Shown: positions 10,669-23,171, counted from the stretch's first letter. The stretch: 64,000 nucleotides of DNA from Nilaparvata lugens (GCF_014356525.2 NC_052508.1:41891358-41955357), one strand, 5' to 3'. Notes: a model not told the origin generated them from the letters alone. Numbers and translations are program-made.

Positions 10669-11271
10669 ATGGCTTCTTTGATAATAAGTAAAACAAATAA
10701 AGGGAATCCGAAGTTGACTCATGATAAATATGATTACAGAAAAGATACCACAAGAGCAACGGGTGACATTTTGTGGCGATGTTTGGACAAGGCTTGTAAA
10801 GCGCAACTAGTGACTGATAAGTCAGTAAATGTCATAGTTGATCTATCATCTGCTAATCATAGTCATCCCGATCCAAGTTCCAAAAATGATTCTATCTCAA
10901 GTGCTTACTGTTCAAATCCAAATATGACAAATAAGGATAAGAGTATTCTAATCAATAAATTATCTATAGATGAAAGGGACAGCAATTTGGAGAGAATCGA
11001 ACCAAATGAACAAAGTTCAATGATTAAGGAGTTAATGCTCAAAAGAGAAAACCTGTTAATTGAGAATGAGCACTTAAGGACTCAATGGGATGCTGTAATC
11101 GAGAGGTCTATGTCGAATGACATCAGAATACTGGAACTGACTACGGAGAGACAAACCAATGAGGTGTCTCCTCAAACTGATGAAAATATAGGTTCTGTTG
11201 AATCACAAATTGCATCACTAAACGAACATTTGGCATCCTTGTCGACGACAATTGAAGTATTAGAGGGCTCC
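10669..11271 (+). pseudogene. LINE-1 ORF1, N-terminal part: FLYWCH zinc finger and coiled coil
   Basis: The ATG at 10669 opens a frame whose residues about 12-65 form a FLYWCH-type finger: NPKLTHDKYDYRKD, then ILWRCLDKACKAQL, then a final HSHP (two Cys, two His). Residues about 100-200 are heptad-rich and acidic, a likely coiled coil, with a VSPQTDE motif. The frame is cut at 11271/11272, exactly at a codon boundary, by element X, and sequence after X (18647 on, AVLEADNKMLW) continues in coiled-coil style. Known LINE ORF1 proteins bind RNA and chaperone nucleic acids; a FLYWCH finger would supply nucleic-acid binding. Broken by insertion, so inactive. Confidence 0.75.
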
Positions 11272-11734
11272 GTGAACTTGTAGTGCACAAGCCCGAAAAG
11301 AATTTACAATAAACTACGAATTTTGTGTCGGCAGAATATCCAAGAATTAAATTTTGTACAAGCACCGTTTTTTTTACACGCATTTGAAATCGCGGTCAAG
11401 ATCATTTTCCAATGCTGGAAGTGTGAACTTGTTGTGAACATGTCAGAAGAAATCCGAAAAAATTGACAATAAACTACGAATTTTGTGTCGTCTGAATATG
11501 CAAAAATCAAATTTCGTACAAGCACAGTTTTTTTAGAAGCTTTTGAAGATGTAGTCAAGGTCATAAATATCAATGATTATTTCCCTATGCTAGCTACCTG
11601 CCAGCTACGATACCACTCATGCAGGCAGTTTATTATGCAGGCGTGATAATACGTTTTGTATTACTTTGAATGAATGAAATACTGTATCCAAGTCAAAAAC
11701 ATGGTCTATTGAATCATCTTCAACCACAAATGAA

Positions 11735-12320
11735 TTAAGTAAAAGCACAGTTTCCACGAAAAAAATTCAAAGTTAAATATTTGTAATAGTGATACTATGG
11801 GGAATTATTGAATACCGTAATCAACCACAAAAGTCAAGTGCATGGCATTTCTCCTGTTATTGTGAACTCCATGAGATGTTGAACATATATATAATCATTC
11901 CTGATCACGAATGAATTTTGTACAAGCACAGTTTTCACGAAGAGAAAATCCAAAGTTTAATACCAGTTATAGGTATCCTCTTGGGAATTCTTGAATAATC
12001 AACCACAAAAGTCAAGTGCATGGCATTTCTTCTGTTATTCGGGACTGATTACAATGCTAAACAAATATAGAATCATTCCTGATCACGAATGAATTTTTTA
12101 CAAGCACAGTTCTCATGAAAAAAAAATTCAAAGTTCAATACAAGTTATAGGTATCCTCTTGATAAATCTTGAAAAATCAACAACAAAAGTCAAGTGCATG
12201 GTATTTCTTCTGTTATTATGGACTGAATGCGATGGTAAACATAAACAGAATCATTCCTGATCACGAATGAATTTTGTAGAAGCACAGTTTTCACGAAAAA
12301 AAAATTCAAAATTCAATATA
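11735..12320. repeat. Left-arm tandem array of element X (about 180 bp units)
   Basis: Unit landmarks AAGCACAGTTTTCACGAA near 11736, 11928, 12107 and 12288 give spacings of about 190, 180 and 180 bases. Each unit includes CAAGTGCATGGCATTTCT and GATCACGAATGAATTTT. Confidence 0.85.
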
Positions 12321-13214
12321 GGTAATGATGCTCCATATATCAATATATGGAGTGCATCTAACGAGTGATTCTTATAGAACATAATGTCACGAACTCATGT
12401 CATTGTGCGAAATATCAATGTTGGGATAATGTAGTTGGAGATGATGATTCTAGCTGAAAATTAGGTGTTTTTCACAATACAAGAAGCATTATTGTCGGGT
12501 GTACCTGGAAATCTATATGAGATAGAGTGCTCTACCTGATCTCAGATTGTAGAGTACAAAAAAACGCCCAGAGGGATTTTTAATTATCCATCTAAATGAT
12601 GACAATCGGAAGATATTGTTGATCAAAAACTAAACTTCATCAAAATATTGATTTTTTCTTCAAATTTCACTCATTTTTAAAATGTCATAACTCAGTACTC
12701 ATTGGAGATAGAGAGTTCCGAATGATCTGATTTTTTAATCTAGAAAGAAGACTAGAGCAATCTTTTCAGTCCGATTATGAGATTTGGCAGAAATAGCTGA
12801 AAACTGGAAAATGAGCCGAAAATACGAGGTCTTTGGGCCAGCCTGTATCTAGCACAAGGAGACTTTGCATGAAGAAATTGGTTCTGGACTTCTCTTATGT
12901 ACCCAAATAATATATTAAAAATCAGAACCACAATATAAATTGCATGCTCAATGCACCATGTTGCACCAAGAGCTACAGAGCTACTGTCTAATAGTTGGAA
13001 ATTATAACTTTCATGGAACTATACAGACCATGGAAATTGAAATCCCCGAGTAAAATTCCAAGTGTGAAATGTAACGTCAATGAAACATGACAGGATGGTT
13101 GCACAAGGGTTGGAAATAATATGCTAGATATACTTGCCGAGAGGTCTCGCAGTTTTATTTTTCTCCCTTGACCGTACCATGCCCCCATTTGGATAGGTTT
13201 TACCCGAACATGTT
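12321..13214. other. Unique centre of element X
   Basis: Noncoding. Contains a perfect 10-bp-stem palindrome with a 2-base loop at 12331-12352 (CTCCATATAT / ATATATGGAG). No gene on either strand. Confidence 0.6.
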
Positions 13215-13470
13215 CTTCGTGAAAACTGTGCTTGAACAAAATTCATTTGTGATCAGGAGTGATTCTATATAAGTTTAGCATTGCATTCAGTTCATAATAA
13301 CAAAAGAAATGCCATGCACTCGACTTTTTTGGTTGATTCAGTTGTTGCTATCAGAAAGCCGAGGCGAAAGGTTGTTTTTGTCGAGAGTCGAGAGTGATTG
13401 CCGGTGCACGATAACGGTCGTCTGTGAGATACTGTGAAATACTGTCAATTGCTGAAGTATAGTATTCGGA

Positions 13471-14650
13471 ATGCAAAAATGCGAGTGTTCATGTGATAAA
13501 TTCTATGATCTCAAGAATTTGCTCAAGTGTTCGTCTTGTGAGCTAGTCTACCACTTTGCACTTTTCGTGCGTTAAATTGAAGGAGATGAACTTCAAGAAA
13601 CTGTCCGAGGAGTCTTTGAAACGTTTGAAGTGTCTAAATTGTAAATTTATTGAATCAAAAATGCCTGACAATGAATTTCCCCGAATTTTGAACGACTTCA
13701 AAAAAGAGTTATTGAATGAAGTGCGGCAAACTATCAGCCAGGAACTTTCGATAATAACTTTGGAGCTCAAGAAAACCAATGAAAGTGTATCGAGCTACGT
13801 AAGTCCATAGAATTCTTATCAGCCAAGATTGACGATTTTTCTAAGACGGTAGAGGAGATGAAGAGGGATAAAAGTGCACTTGAAAAGGAAAATACGATTT
13901 TGAAATCAAATATCAGTGACTTGGAGATTCAGCTGAATGAACTGCAACAATATTCAAGAGCTAATAATATCGAAATACAGGGTATACAATCTACTGCTAA
14001 TGAGGATGTGTACGAAATAATAAAACAGACTTCAAATGTTTCGAATATAGATAATTACAATAATTTATCTGAAATAAATGTCGCTCACCGTTTGCCGTCA
14101 TCAAAAGAGAAAATACCATCAATTATAGTTTCCTTCAACTCAACGAATCAATAAGAATCTACCAGACGGACCTATTTATATTGTGGATAATCTTTCTCTA
14201 ACATACCGAAGACTTTTGTTTGAGGCCAAACAGCTTTGTAAAAATCATGATTACAAGTTCGTGTGGGTATCAAATAATAAAATTCTTATCAGGAAGAACG
14301 AGCATTTTAGAGCAATCAAGAGATTAACAGCATTTCTCAGCTTCAAAGTCTTGCCAGGCAGTCCAAATAGGATCAATGATAATATATTTTATCACTTGTT
14401 ATTTGGTAATATGGACAATAATGTACTGGTTTTTGACGGATTTTCTCCTATCGCGCATGCAATTACTTTTTTCACTGATATTCCTGAACTTTCTGCGGAC
14501 GCTGTCGGTAGTGGACTGTTCGTAAATATGATTATGATAGATAGGTGTAATCACTTGGAAGATAAGAAGAGCACCGCTGGTCGATGCTTTTTCAGAAATT
14601 CTTTATCTCTTTCAGCTACTTCGAACAATATTTCACTATCTGTACCTTGA
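13471..14650 (+). pseudogene. LINE ORF1 with PHD finger, coiled coil and C-terminal domain
   Basis: From the ATG at 13471 the text has zinc ligands in PHD order: CECSCDKFYDL, KCSSCELVYHF, then after a one-base frameshift near 13560 SCVKLKEMNF and RLKCLNCK. This is followed by a coiled-coil stretch (13858-14000, KSALEKENTILKSNISDLE), an AHRLPS motif and, after another frameshift, an L1-ORF1-like C-terminal segment (YRRLLFEAKQL, YKFVWVSNNKILIRKNE). PHD-type ORF1 proteins occur in several arthropod LINEs and are thought to bind RNA. The frame is broken at least twice, so it is a relic. Confidence 0.7.
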
Positions 14651-14970
14651 TTATTATAACGTTTGATAATAACATTTCGGATTTCGATAAACACCGAATT
14701 AATCATTTTGGTGGCTATTTTAAAAATTACAATAGTAATAACAATTCTTTAAGGCCCATATAAGGCTGAATATCATCATTAAAGAGATCTCTGATCTTGA
14801 ACATCATGCATTGTAGTTTCATATTAATTATGGAAATAGAGGAACTTTTTGAATTGTAGATACCGATAACCATTCAACTGAAGAAATAGATGACTATCTT
14901 AACTATGTATCCTCTTGCAATATTGCAGAGTAACTTTGTATGTAACTTTCTATAACTTAATATATTTGTT

Positions 14971-16010
14971 ATGAACATACGTAGTCTAAATAAACATTAT
15001 GATGAATTACTATATGCTGCCTTCAATATAGCAAAACTATGTATGACATAATTGTACTTACAGAAACATGGATTAGTGAGGATGCACTCTTTTCTTTCAA
15101 TATTCCAGGATACAAATCGATAAATAAATGCTCTAAAGTGAATAAATGCAATAACCTATGTATATATGTTAAGGAAAATATTAATTTTGATGTGGTAAAT
15201 TGTGATATCGATGAATGTAATTCTGTTTGTCTCAATGTTAAAACTATGAGTGGGAAGTTTCTAAGATTGTTGGGAGTTTATCGTTCACCAAATAGTCAGG
15301 TTTCTGAATTCTTGGCAAGCTTGGATGAATACATGAGTAGCATTCCAAATAATACTGATGTGTCTGTCTGGCAGGTGACATCAACTTGAACTTAAATCAC
15401 TTTGACAAATTTTTTGCTGAAAATATCCATGTTTTAAGTAAAAATGGTTTGAAGTCCCTTATACGAGGATCACGGAGTTCACAGCATCTTGTATAGATCA
15501 CATTGTTTTAAGAATTAATGACAGATTGGTGGTGGATATGAAGGCCAATGTTTTGAAGACTAATATCACAGATCACTTTTCGATTTCTCTTCACATTGGC
15601 TATCAGATTAACATTGATTAACATTGTCAGAGAAGAGATAGTGGCGAGGAAAATTAGAAAAATCGATTATATCAAGCTGAGAGAGAGCCTCAGCACAGAA
15701 ACTTGGTCCCAGATTTTAAATAATAACTTTATATGAATAAATAAAATATAGATAATGTGGTTGAAAATTTCGTTAATACTCTTAACAACCACATTCAATT
15801 GTCAAGTTATGAGATTTCCATATCCCACAAAAAAGACCTTTGAATCCATGGATTATACCGGGACTGATAAGATAAATATAAATGCAAAAGATAAAATGTA
15901 TAAGGAACTAAAAACAGAACCTTTTAACTCAAAACTCAAGCAGGATCTGAAAGATTATAGGAAGATATTGGACGAATCAATCGAAAAGGCGAGAGAAATA
16001 TAATTTTAGA
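14971..16010 (+). pseudogene. LINE ORF2 endonuclease remnant
   Basis: Starts MNIRSLNKHYDEL at 14971. After a frameshift at about 15040 it shows the apurinic-type endonuclease motifs YDIIVLTETW, GVYRSPNS and, in broken frames, DHFSISLHI, then the linker RKIDYIKLRESL and KAREI. No RT palm follows. At least three frameshifts and several stops. Confidence 0.7.
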
Positions 16011-16318
16011 AACCAAATAAATGATTGCAAAGGAAAACCGAAAAAAACTTTGGAAAAACATAAGTATTTTTTTTCTTGTCATCAAACCGATTTTGTATTG
16101 TAAATTGTATTTTGTTTTTAGTTTTTATTTTAAATCGGGCTTTTTGCAACTCCCACCAGCGGTTGAAGACTTTTCTTTTTGCTGCTCTTTGGTGGTGCCT
16201 GAGAAAATTCTTGGTTTTTAGTTCTCGGAGGTTAATTTTATTTCATTTTCTTGTAATAAGTGTTGATTTATTAACCTTGATTTGTTGCATTGTTAAATTC
16301 TGGCAATGAAGAATTGAA

Positions 16319-18190
16319 TTGATTATTCAAGAATTCCCAAGAGGACACCTATAACTGGTATTGAACTTTGAAATCTTTTTTCGTGGAAACTCTGCTTGTA
16401 CAAAATTCATTTGTGATCATGAATGATTCTGTATATGTTCACTATTGCATTGAGTCCATGATAACAGAAGAAATGCCATGCACTTGACTTTTGTGGTTGA
16501 TTATTCAATAATTCCCAAGAGGTTACCTATAACTGATATTAAATTATATATATTAAACTGAATATGTTCATCATCGCATTGAGTCCAAAATAACAGGAGA
16601 AATGCCATGCACTTAACTTTTGTGGTTGATTATTCAAGAATTCCCAAGAGAATACCTATAACTGGTATTAAACTTTGATTTTTTCCGAGAAAACTGTGCT
16701 TGTACAAAATTCATTTGTGATCAGGAATGATTCTATTCATGTTTAACATTGCATTCAGTCCAGAATAACAGGAGAAATGAAATGCACTTGACTTTTGTGG
16801 TTTATTTCTCAAGAATTCTCGATAGTATCACTATAACTAGTATCAATTGTGGTAGTTTTTTCGTGAAAACAGTGCTTGTACAATATTCATTCGTGATCAG
16901 GAATGATTCTATATATGTTCAACATTGCATTTAGTCCAGAATAACAAAAGAAAAGCCATGCACTTGGCTTTTGTGGTTTATTTTTCAAGAATTCTCGATA
17001 GTATCACTATAACTGGTTATAGTTTTTTTATAGTTAAATTTTGGAATTTTTTTCCTTGAAAACTGTGCTTGTACAAGATTGATTCGTGATCAGGAATGAT
17101 TTAGTATATGTTTATTATTGCATTAAGTCCATAAAATAGAAGAAAAGCCATGCACTTGACTTTTGTGATTGATTTTTCAAGAATTCCCCATAGTATCACT
17201 ATTACAAATATTGAACTTGAATATATTTTTTCGTGAAAACTGTGCTTGTACGAAATTAATTCTTGTACAAAAATTATTCCATATATGTTAACCATTGCAT
17301 TCAGTCTAGAATATTGCAAGAAATCCCATGCACTTGACTTTTGTGTTTGATTTCTCAAGAATTCCCCATAGTATCATTATTACAAAAATTGATTTTTGAT
17401 ATTTTTTTCGTGAAAACTGTGCTTGTACGGAATTTATTCGTGATGAGGAATGATTCTATATGTGTTTTTCATAGCATTCGTTCCAAAATAACAAAAGAAA
17501 TACCATGCACTTGACTTTTGTGGTTGATTATTCAAGAATTCCCGAGAGGATACCTATAACTGGTATTAAAGAAAAGCCATGCACTTGACTTTTGTGATTG
17601 ATTTTTCAAGAATTCCCCATAGTATCACTATTACAAATATTGAACTTAGATTTATTTTTTCATGAAAACTTGTACCAGTTGATAACTGGTATTAAAGTTA
17701 TTGGTATCCTCTCGGGAATTCTTGAATAATCAACTACAAAAGTCAAGTGCATGGTATTTCTTCTGTTATTATGGGATTTTTTTTCGTGAAAACCGAGTTG
17801 AACAAAATTCATTCGTGATCAGGAATGATTCTATATATGTTTGACATTGCATTGAGTCGATAATAACAGGAGAGATGCCATGCACTTGACTTTTGTGGTT
17901 GATTATTCAAGAATTCCCAAGCGGATACCTATAACTGGTATTAAACTTTGGATTTTTTTTTCGTGAAAACTGTGCTTGTACAAAATTTATTCATGATCAG
18001 AAATGATTCTATATATGTTAAGTATTGCATTCAGTCCAGAATAACAGGAGAAATGCCATGCACTTGACTTTTGTGGTTGATTACGGTATTCAATAATTCC
18101 CCATAGTATCACTATTACAAATATTGAACTTTGAATTTTTTTTCGTGGAAACTGTGCTAGTAATTAATTCATTTGTGGTTGTAGATTATT
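16319..18190. repeat. Right-arm tandem array of element X
   Basis: About nine to ten units of 170-190 bases in the orientation opposite to the left arm; landmarks TGCTTGTACAAAATTCAT near 16392, 16697, 16873, 17065, 17243, 17412, 17790, 17970 and 18150. One further unit, 13215-13338, lies left of the inserted LINE. A segment at about 17684-17775 is inverted relative to the rest of the array. Confidence 0.85.
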
Positions 18191-18695
18191 CAATAGATCA
18201 TGTTTTTGACTTGGATACAGTATTTCATTCATTGAAAGTAATACCAAACGTATTATCATGCCTGCAGAATAAAAACTGCCTGCATGAGCGGTATCGTAGC
18301 TGGCAGGTAGCCAGCATAGGGAAATTATTGATATGTATGACCTTGACTCCATCTTCAAAAGCGTCTAAAAAAAACAGTGCTTGTACAAAATTTGATTTTC
18401 GCATATTCAGAGGACACAAAATTCGTAGTTTTTTGTAAATTTTTTCCGGATTTTTTCTGACATGTGCACTACAAGTTCACACTTCCAGCATAGGGTAATT
18501 AGCATTGGAAAATGACCTTGACCGCGACTTCAAATGGTGTAAAAAAAAAACGGTGCTTGTACAAAATTTTATTTTTGGATATTCTGCCGACACAAAATTT
18601 GTAGTTTATTGTCATTTTTTTTCGGGCTTGTGCACTACAAGTTCACGGTGCTGTATTGGAGGCCGATAATAAGATGCTATGGGATGAACCAGTAA

Positions 18696-19681
18696 AAGGT
18701 TCTATGTGTTAAACTGTGTTTTAGTTATAGAAATTGATATTTCCATTATGTCCCATGTGCATTACCCCTCCACTGATTTTAGTCATAAGGTTCTATGTGA
18801 TCATACTAAATCAGAGCATAATTAGGTCTGAACAGCTGCACTTCCTCTAAGTGGCTAGTGGTTCTATGTTATTAAATGCTTCATTTTTCCCAGTTTTATA
18901 CAAATGTGGTAGAAGTATCAATACAAACATATACATTATTAGTTATCAAATCATGAAATATTTATTAGAAATATAGACCTACAGAGAAGGCCCTAAAGTA
19001 GGAATACACTGAAACAGATTTCTTAAAAATCATGGAAACAGATAAATTTTCCTTTCACAATAACAGTTTCAACAATTTCATTGGGAATCATATTCTTATT
19101 GGAAATAACTTTCAGTTAGAAAGCTAAAGAAACTTTAAGCTGGTTCCATAATTTTCACCAACTCTGTACATACATTGATTGTCTGATTGCGCCCTTTCTT
19201 CTGCTTTCACTGTGACATCTTGCAACTTGTTAATTTTCACGTTGAAATATATGCAATAACTCACTTATTGCTCCCTGATCAATAATTGTACCTATTCTAT
19301 TTTAAGCTTCAACTATACCACAGAGAAAAATATATTCTTTATTACTCCGTACCCGTAGCCATACTTCCAAGGTAATTTTGCTACATTGTTGATACTGTAG
19401 AAGGAATAATTATACTACTGCTGTTGAAAAAAAATATTAAATTAGTATGAGATTTCAAGGATTCGTGTAGATAGACCCTTATTTTCATTATTTATCTGAT
19501 CCATGGGGAGGGGGGGGGTTGCTAGGAACTGTTCCTATGATGATTGAAAAGGTATCTGTTCCATAAAACATTGAAAACATTGGAGAAAAGATGGTAAGTT
19601 TTGGTGTGAGTGTATTTCGAGCCTGCTTGAAAACTTTGAACGCTGATATCTCCAAAGTAGCAAAAATACACATAGAACCTT
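18696..19681. mobile_element. Small TIR element (MITE-like, about 1 kb)
   Basis: Ends in AAGGTTCTATGTGT at 18696 and the complement ACACATAGAACCTT at 19681. The GGTTCTATGT motif recurs internally at about 18793 and 18868 as a subterminal repeat. No coding frame. It interrupts LINE-1 ORF1; the flanks do not give an unambiguous target duplication. Confidence 0.65.
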
Positions 19682-19699
19682 ATGAAACTGAGCCGACAA

Positions 19700-20431
19700 T
19701 TTGTTGTCTACAGAGGAGGCAGAGAAATGGAGAGAGATGTACTTAACTTTGTCAGAGTCCAGGTCTAGTGATAATAATTTACGATTCGGAAACCTCATAG
19801 ATCGGTGTAATGATCGTAATAAGGGTGAAAAGGGTCGAAAACATCGGGGCAGAGTAGAAAAGACTGCGAATATGAACATCAATCCACAGTGACAGTCATG
19901 ATAGGAATATCCCACTCTTGATCAACTCCATATAATCAAATTTAAATGTTTATGGATGCATAAAGTCCTGTGCAAAATCTAAAGCTATCCTGGAGAGCTG
20001 TGTTGAACAATGCGAATCATTCACAAAAAAATATACAGTGGTTATAATAAGTGGTACGATTGACGTTTCATGCAGTGAAATCGATAAAACGAACGATCAA
20101 CAAACTTCAAAACACGAATGTTATTATTGCTAACCTACCGCATCGATTCGATCTGATGAACAGTTCATGTGTGAACGTCGGAATAGATAGAACGAATGAA
20201 CGAATTGATGACTTGTCAGTGCGTTTCAACAATGTTAAGATTTTAGATGTAAGTAGGACTAGTAGAGACATGCACACAAAACATGGGCAACATTTAAATT
20301 TGGAAGGAAAAAAATATGTCCGAGATGAAATGATTAGACTAAGCGAAATGTTCCATAATAATGATAATAATCAGGTTATTGAATTGTGTGACGGGCATAA
20401 TGATGATAGGGGACATTTTTTAGAGTTTTAA
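19700..20431 (+). pseudogene. LINE-1 ORF1, C-terminal part: SGNH/GDSL-type esterase domain
   Basis: Resumes after the small TIR element with a helical segment (STEEAEKWREMYLTL), then in shifted frames the blocks of an SGNH esterase: DSHDRNIPLLI (block I, about 19889-19921), TVVIISGTIDV, and NTNVIIANLPHRFDL through RDMHTKHGQHLNLEGKKY (about 20120-20310), the last with the Asp..His pair of block V. LINEs of the CR1/L2 group can carry such esterase ORF1 proteins. The order matches the better-preserved copy at 40.8-41.3 kb. Several frameshifts and stops, so not functional. Confidence 0.7.
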
Positions 20432-20598
20432 ATTATTGTAATAAGGGCAAGAGTCAATCCACTTCCAAACAAGACGAATTTGATATTACTTGTGCCCACC
20501 AAAAATTAACTCAGGTTCGCAGAATAATAGAAATATTGATATTAGTTCTGAGCACTTGAATATTCTGAACTGTTCAGATAGTTTGAAAATAATTAATT

Positions 20599-22930
20599 CA
20601 TCAAAATATTGATGGAGTTATTAGTAAGTTGAACCTTTTAGAAAATCTGGTTGAAGAAGAACAACCAGACATTCTTGTATTAAGTGAACATGGTCTGAAA
20701 GAATATGGAATAGCTTCTGAAATAATCAGTGATATGCTTCTATTCTGTAGCTTTTGTAGGGATGATCTGAGAAAAGGAGGCGTAGCTATATTTGTAAGTC
20801 GTAGACATTACTTCCTCCAAGTTCAGCAAACTGAATATAGGTGATTTATGTAGCACTAAAAATATTGAAATGTGTGGTTTCAGGTTTTATATAGGTAAGG
20901 ATTCTTATGTTGTCGTGGGCCTGTATAGATCTCCAAGTGGAGACACAAATGTATTTTTTGAGGGGCTTGAAATACTGTTTGATAGAGTTTTAAAAATGTT
21001 TCTGATAAAATTATTGTTGCCGGTGACTATAACATAGATATTTTGAATAATAATTCTCCCAATCATAAAAAGTTATTGATGATCTAAATCAGTTTGATTT
21101 ACACTGCAGTGTTAAAGATCCAACAAGAATTACAAGATAATAGTGAGACAGCCATCGACAACATAATAACAAATATTAATTGTGAATCCTATGTTTCACA
21201 AGTGGTACACACTTTGTTGCCGGACCATACTGCACAGTTTTTCTATCTACAATTAGCTCATGTTTCTGGTAGATTTGAAACAAGTCGGATACCGTTTAAC
21301 GATCTGTGTGCAGCTGCTCTCAGGAGAATATTAGTAACATGATAAGTTCATTGAGTATGGAGTCTTGGTTGTCTGTTTATGAAAAATCAGATGTGAACAT
21401 ACAATTCAAGCAGTTTCATGAAATCTTTCTTAATCACATGAATGTGAACTGTACTTTGAAACAATCTTATAGAAGGAAGCAAAATAAAAGGAAAATGAAA
21501 GGATATTGGATTACGGAATAAATTATTCAGATAAGAAACATATTAGTTAAGATCAAAATAGATAATGGAGAAATAGTTGATAGGGAACTTATAAAACGAA
21601 TTCAAAAAAATCATGACAGTGAGGTTATATAAGCCAAAAAACAATTTAGTAATTTAATTTTAAGTGCACCAAATGAATCTGAGAAAAGCTGGAGATTAAT
21701 AAATGAACTCAGAGGCAGAAGAAAAAAAACTGCACCGGATATAGAGCTAGAACAAAATCTCTACAGATCCTTAAGAAATTTGTGAGGTGGAAATCTACTA
21801 TATCTGCCGCTGTATCGTTCATTGAAGGTATCATAGATAAGGCTGATAAAGGAGATAACGTAATCGGGGTGCTATTAGACTTATCTAAAGCATTTGATAG
21901 TGTTGATATCAAATCACTTATCAGTAGGATCTCAAACGTCGGAATAAGAGGTGCTGGGGGTAATTCGATCAAGTCTTACTTCTCCAACCGCTATCAATAT
22001 GTTACCATAAATTCTGATAACCAGGTAGCTGATTCAATGCCTCTCAGGATCACAAGAGGTGTACCACAAGGATCTATTCTGGGACCTTTGCTTTTTGTGT
22101 TGTACACCAATGATCTGCAATCATCTGTCCCAGTAGGTGTTAATATTACTCTGTATGCCGATGATACAACCCTGATGTTTAATGATAAGAGCCTCAATGG
22201 ACTTGAAATAAATGTCAACACTCTCACAAACCTCATTGTTCAATATTAAAACGAGTTGTTTTTGTCAGTCAATTCAAATAAGAGTAAATGTATGCAATTT
22301 GATTTTAAAAATTATTTCTTTGAACCGTTGAAATTATTTCTTTGAGTCATTAATATTGGTAACTGAAAGGTGAAAATGTCACGGAAGCAAATCTTCTAGG
22401 TCTGGTAATTGACAGAAGCCTTTCTTGGGATGGTCATATTGAAAAACTTGCCAACCGTATAAGTACTTATTTATTTGTCCTGCAAAACATCATATGCTAT
22501 GTACCCCTGGACATGGGAAGAGTCCTATATTTTGCATTGATTTACTCACACATTTCTTATGGCATTGAACTTTGGGGAGCTACAACTTTGCAGAACATGG
22601 ATAAAATATGTATTTTGCAGAAAAGGGCAATAAGATACTTAGCAGGTTTAGGCTTTAACCACACTTGCCGGAATGCATTCAGAAATCTTCCAGTTCTCAC
22701 AGTTCCTTGTATTTTAATTTATGAAGTAATTATGTTAGTGATAAAAAATATAAACAACTTGACAAAAAATTGATGCACACCATCATAATACTAGGCATAG
22801 AAATAATATCAGTGTTCAGTATCATAGACTTTCTCTTTATAAGAAAAAGCCTGGTTATATTGGAGTGAAATTATTGAATAGGCTGCCAACTCATTTAAAT
22901 CCTAGGACGCATACCTTTTAAACAGACCTA
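20599..22930 (+). pseudogene. LINE-1 ORF2: endonuclease and reverse transcriptase remnants
   Basis: Begins HQNIDGVISKLN at 20599, with endonuclease motifs PDILVLSEH, GGVAIF, GLYRSPSG and a degenerate GDYNID. The RT palm is visible in one frame at 21782-22249: LDLSKAFDSVD, GVPQGSILGPLLF and the catalytic YADD at 22153-22164. A C-terminal segment at 22513-22773 has ALIYSHISYGIELWG and QKRAIRYLAG. About 60-100 residues of the RT N-terminus (the fingers region) are missing near 21775, where NLYRSLRN jumps to STISAAVSF. Multiple frameshifts and stops. The 3' UTR follows to about 23171. Confidence 0.8.
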
Positions 22931-23171
22931 TATAGGTTTTTAGTTGATAAGAGTTAATATAGTATTGAAGAATTTTTAAATGGAATGAAGTGTGTTTCAA
23001 TGTTATTTATGTATGCAAAATAATTTTGATGTATGATTTACATAATAACTTGCCATGTGAATTATCTTTTATAAAGTTTTTTGACTGTAAATCTACCTGA
23101 GGTTATTCAACTGTATGACATTTCTCTGTATTATTGTTAAATAAAATGCATATTCTATTTTATTCTATTCT

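Larger units (their letters stand above)
13339..16318 (+). mobile_element. LINE with PHD-finger ORF1, RT region deleted
   Basis: A complete-looking insertion in the right array of X. TTGATT occurs immediately before (13333-13338) and again at the right end (16319-16324), a 6-bp target duplication that falls within one array unit (GGTTGATT/GATTATTCAAG). The 5' end is CAGTTGTTGCTATCAGAAAG. ORF1 lies at 13471-14650 and ORF2 at 14971-16010, where the coding part stops in the linker between endonuclease and RT and jumps to a 3' UTR-like region. The RT is absent, making it an internally deleted, non-autonomous copy. Confidence 0.75.
11272..18646. mobile_element. Element X: 7.4 kb foldback element with tandem-repeat arms
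   Basis: Termini are perfect inverted repeats, GTGAACTTGTAGTGCACAAG at 11272 and its complement ending at 18646. The arms stay complementary for more than 450 bases (11272-11735 versus about 18190-18646). Both arms then pass into arrays of a roughly 180-base unit in opposite orientation: four units on the left, about nine or ten on the right. A 0.9 kb unique centre lies between them. No transposase frame was found, so it is non-autonomous. The structure is like Foldback/Galileo elements, but superfamily is not assigned. No clean target duplication adjoins the ends. Confidence 0.75.

Noticed and set aside
17101..17358. Short frames within the element X arrays
   Set aside because: They recur with each tandem unit and are broken differently in each; no coding signal.
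11257..18666. GTATTAGAG / GTATTGGAG on the two sides of element X as a target duplication
   Set aside because: The words do not adjoin the element ends and are imperfect; they may be a repeat in the ORF1 coiled coil.
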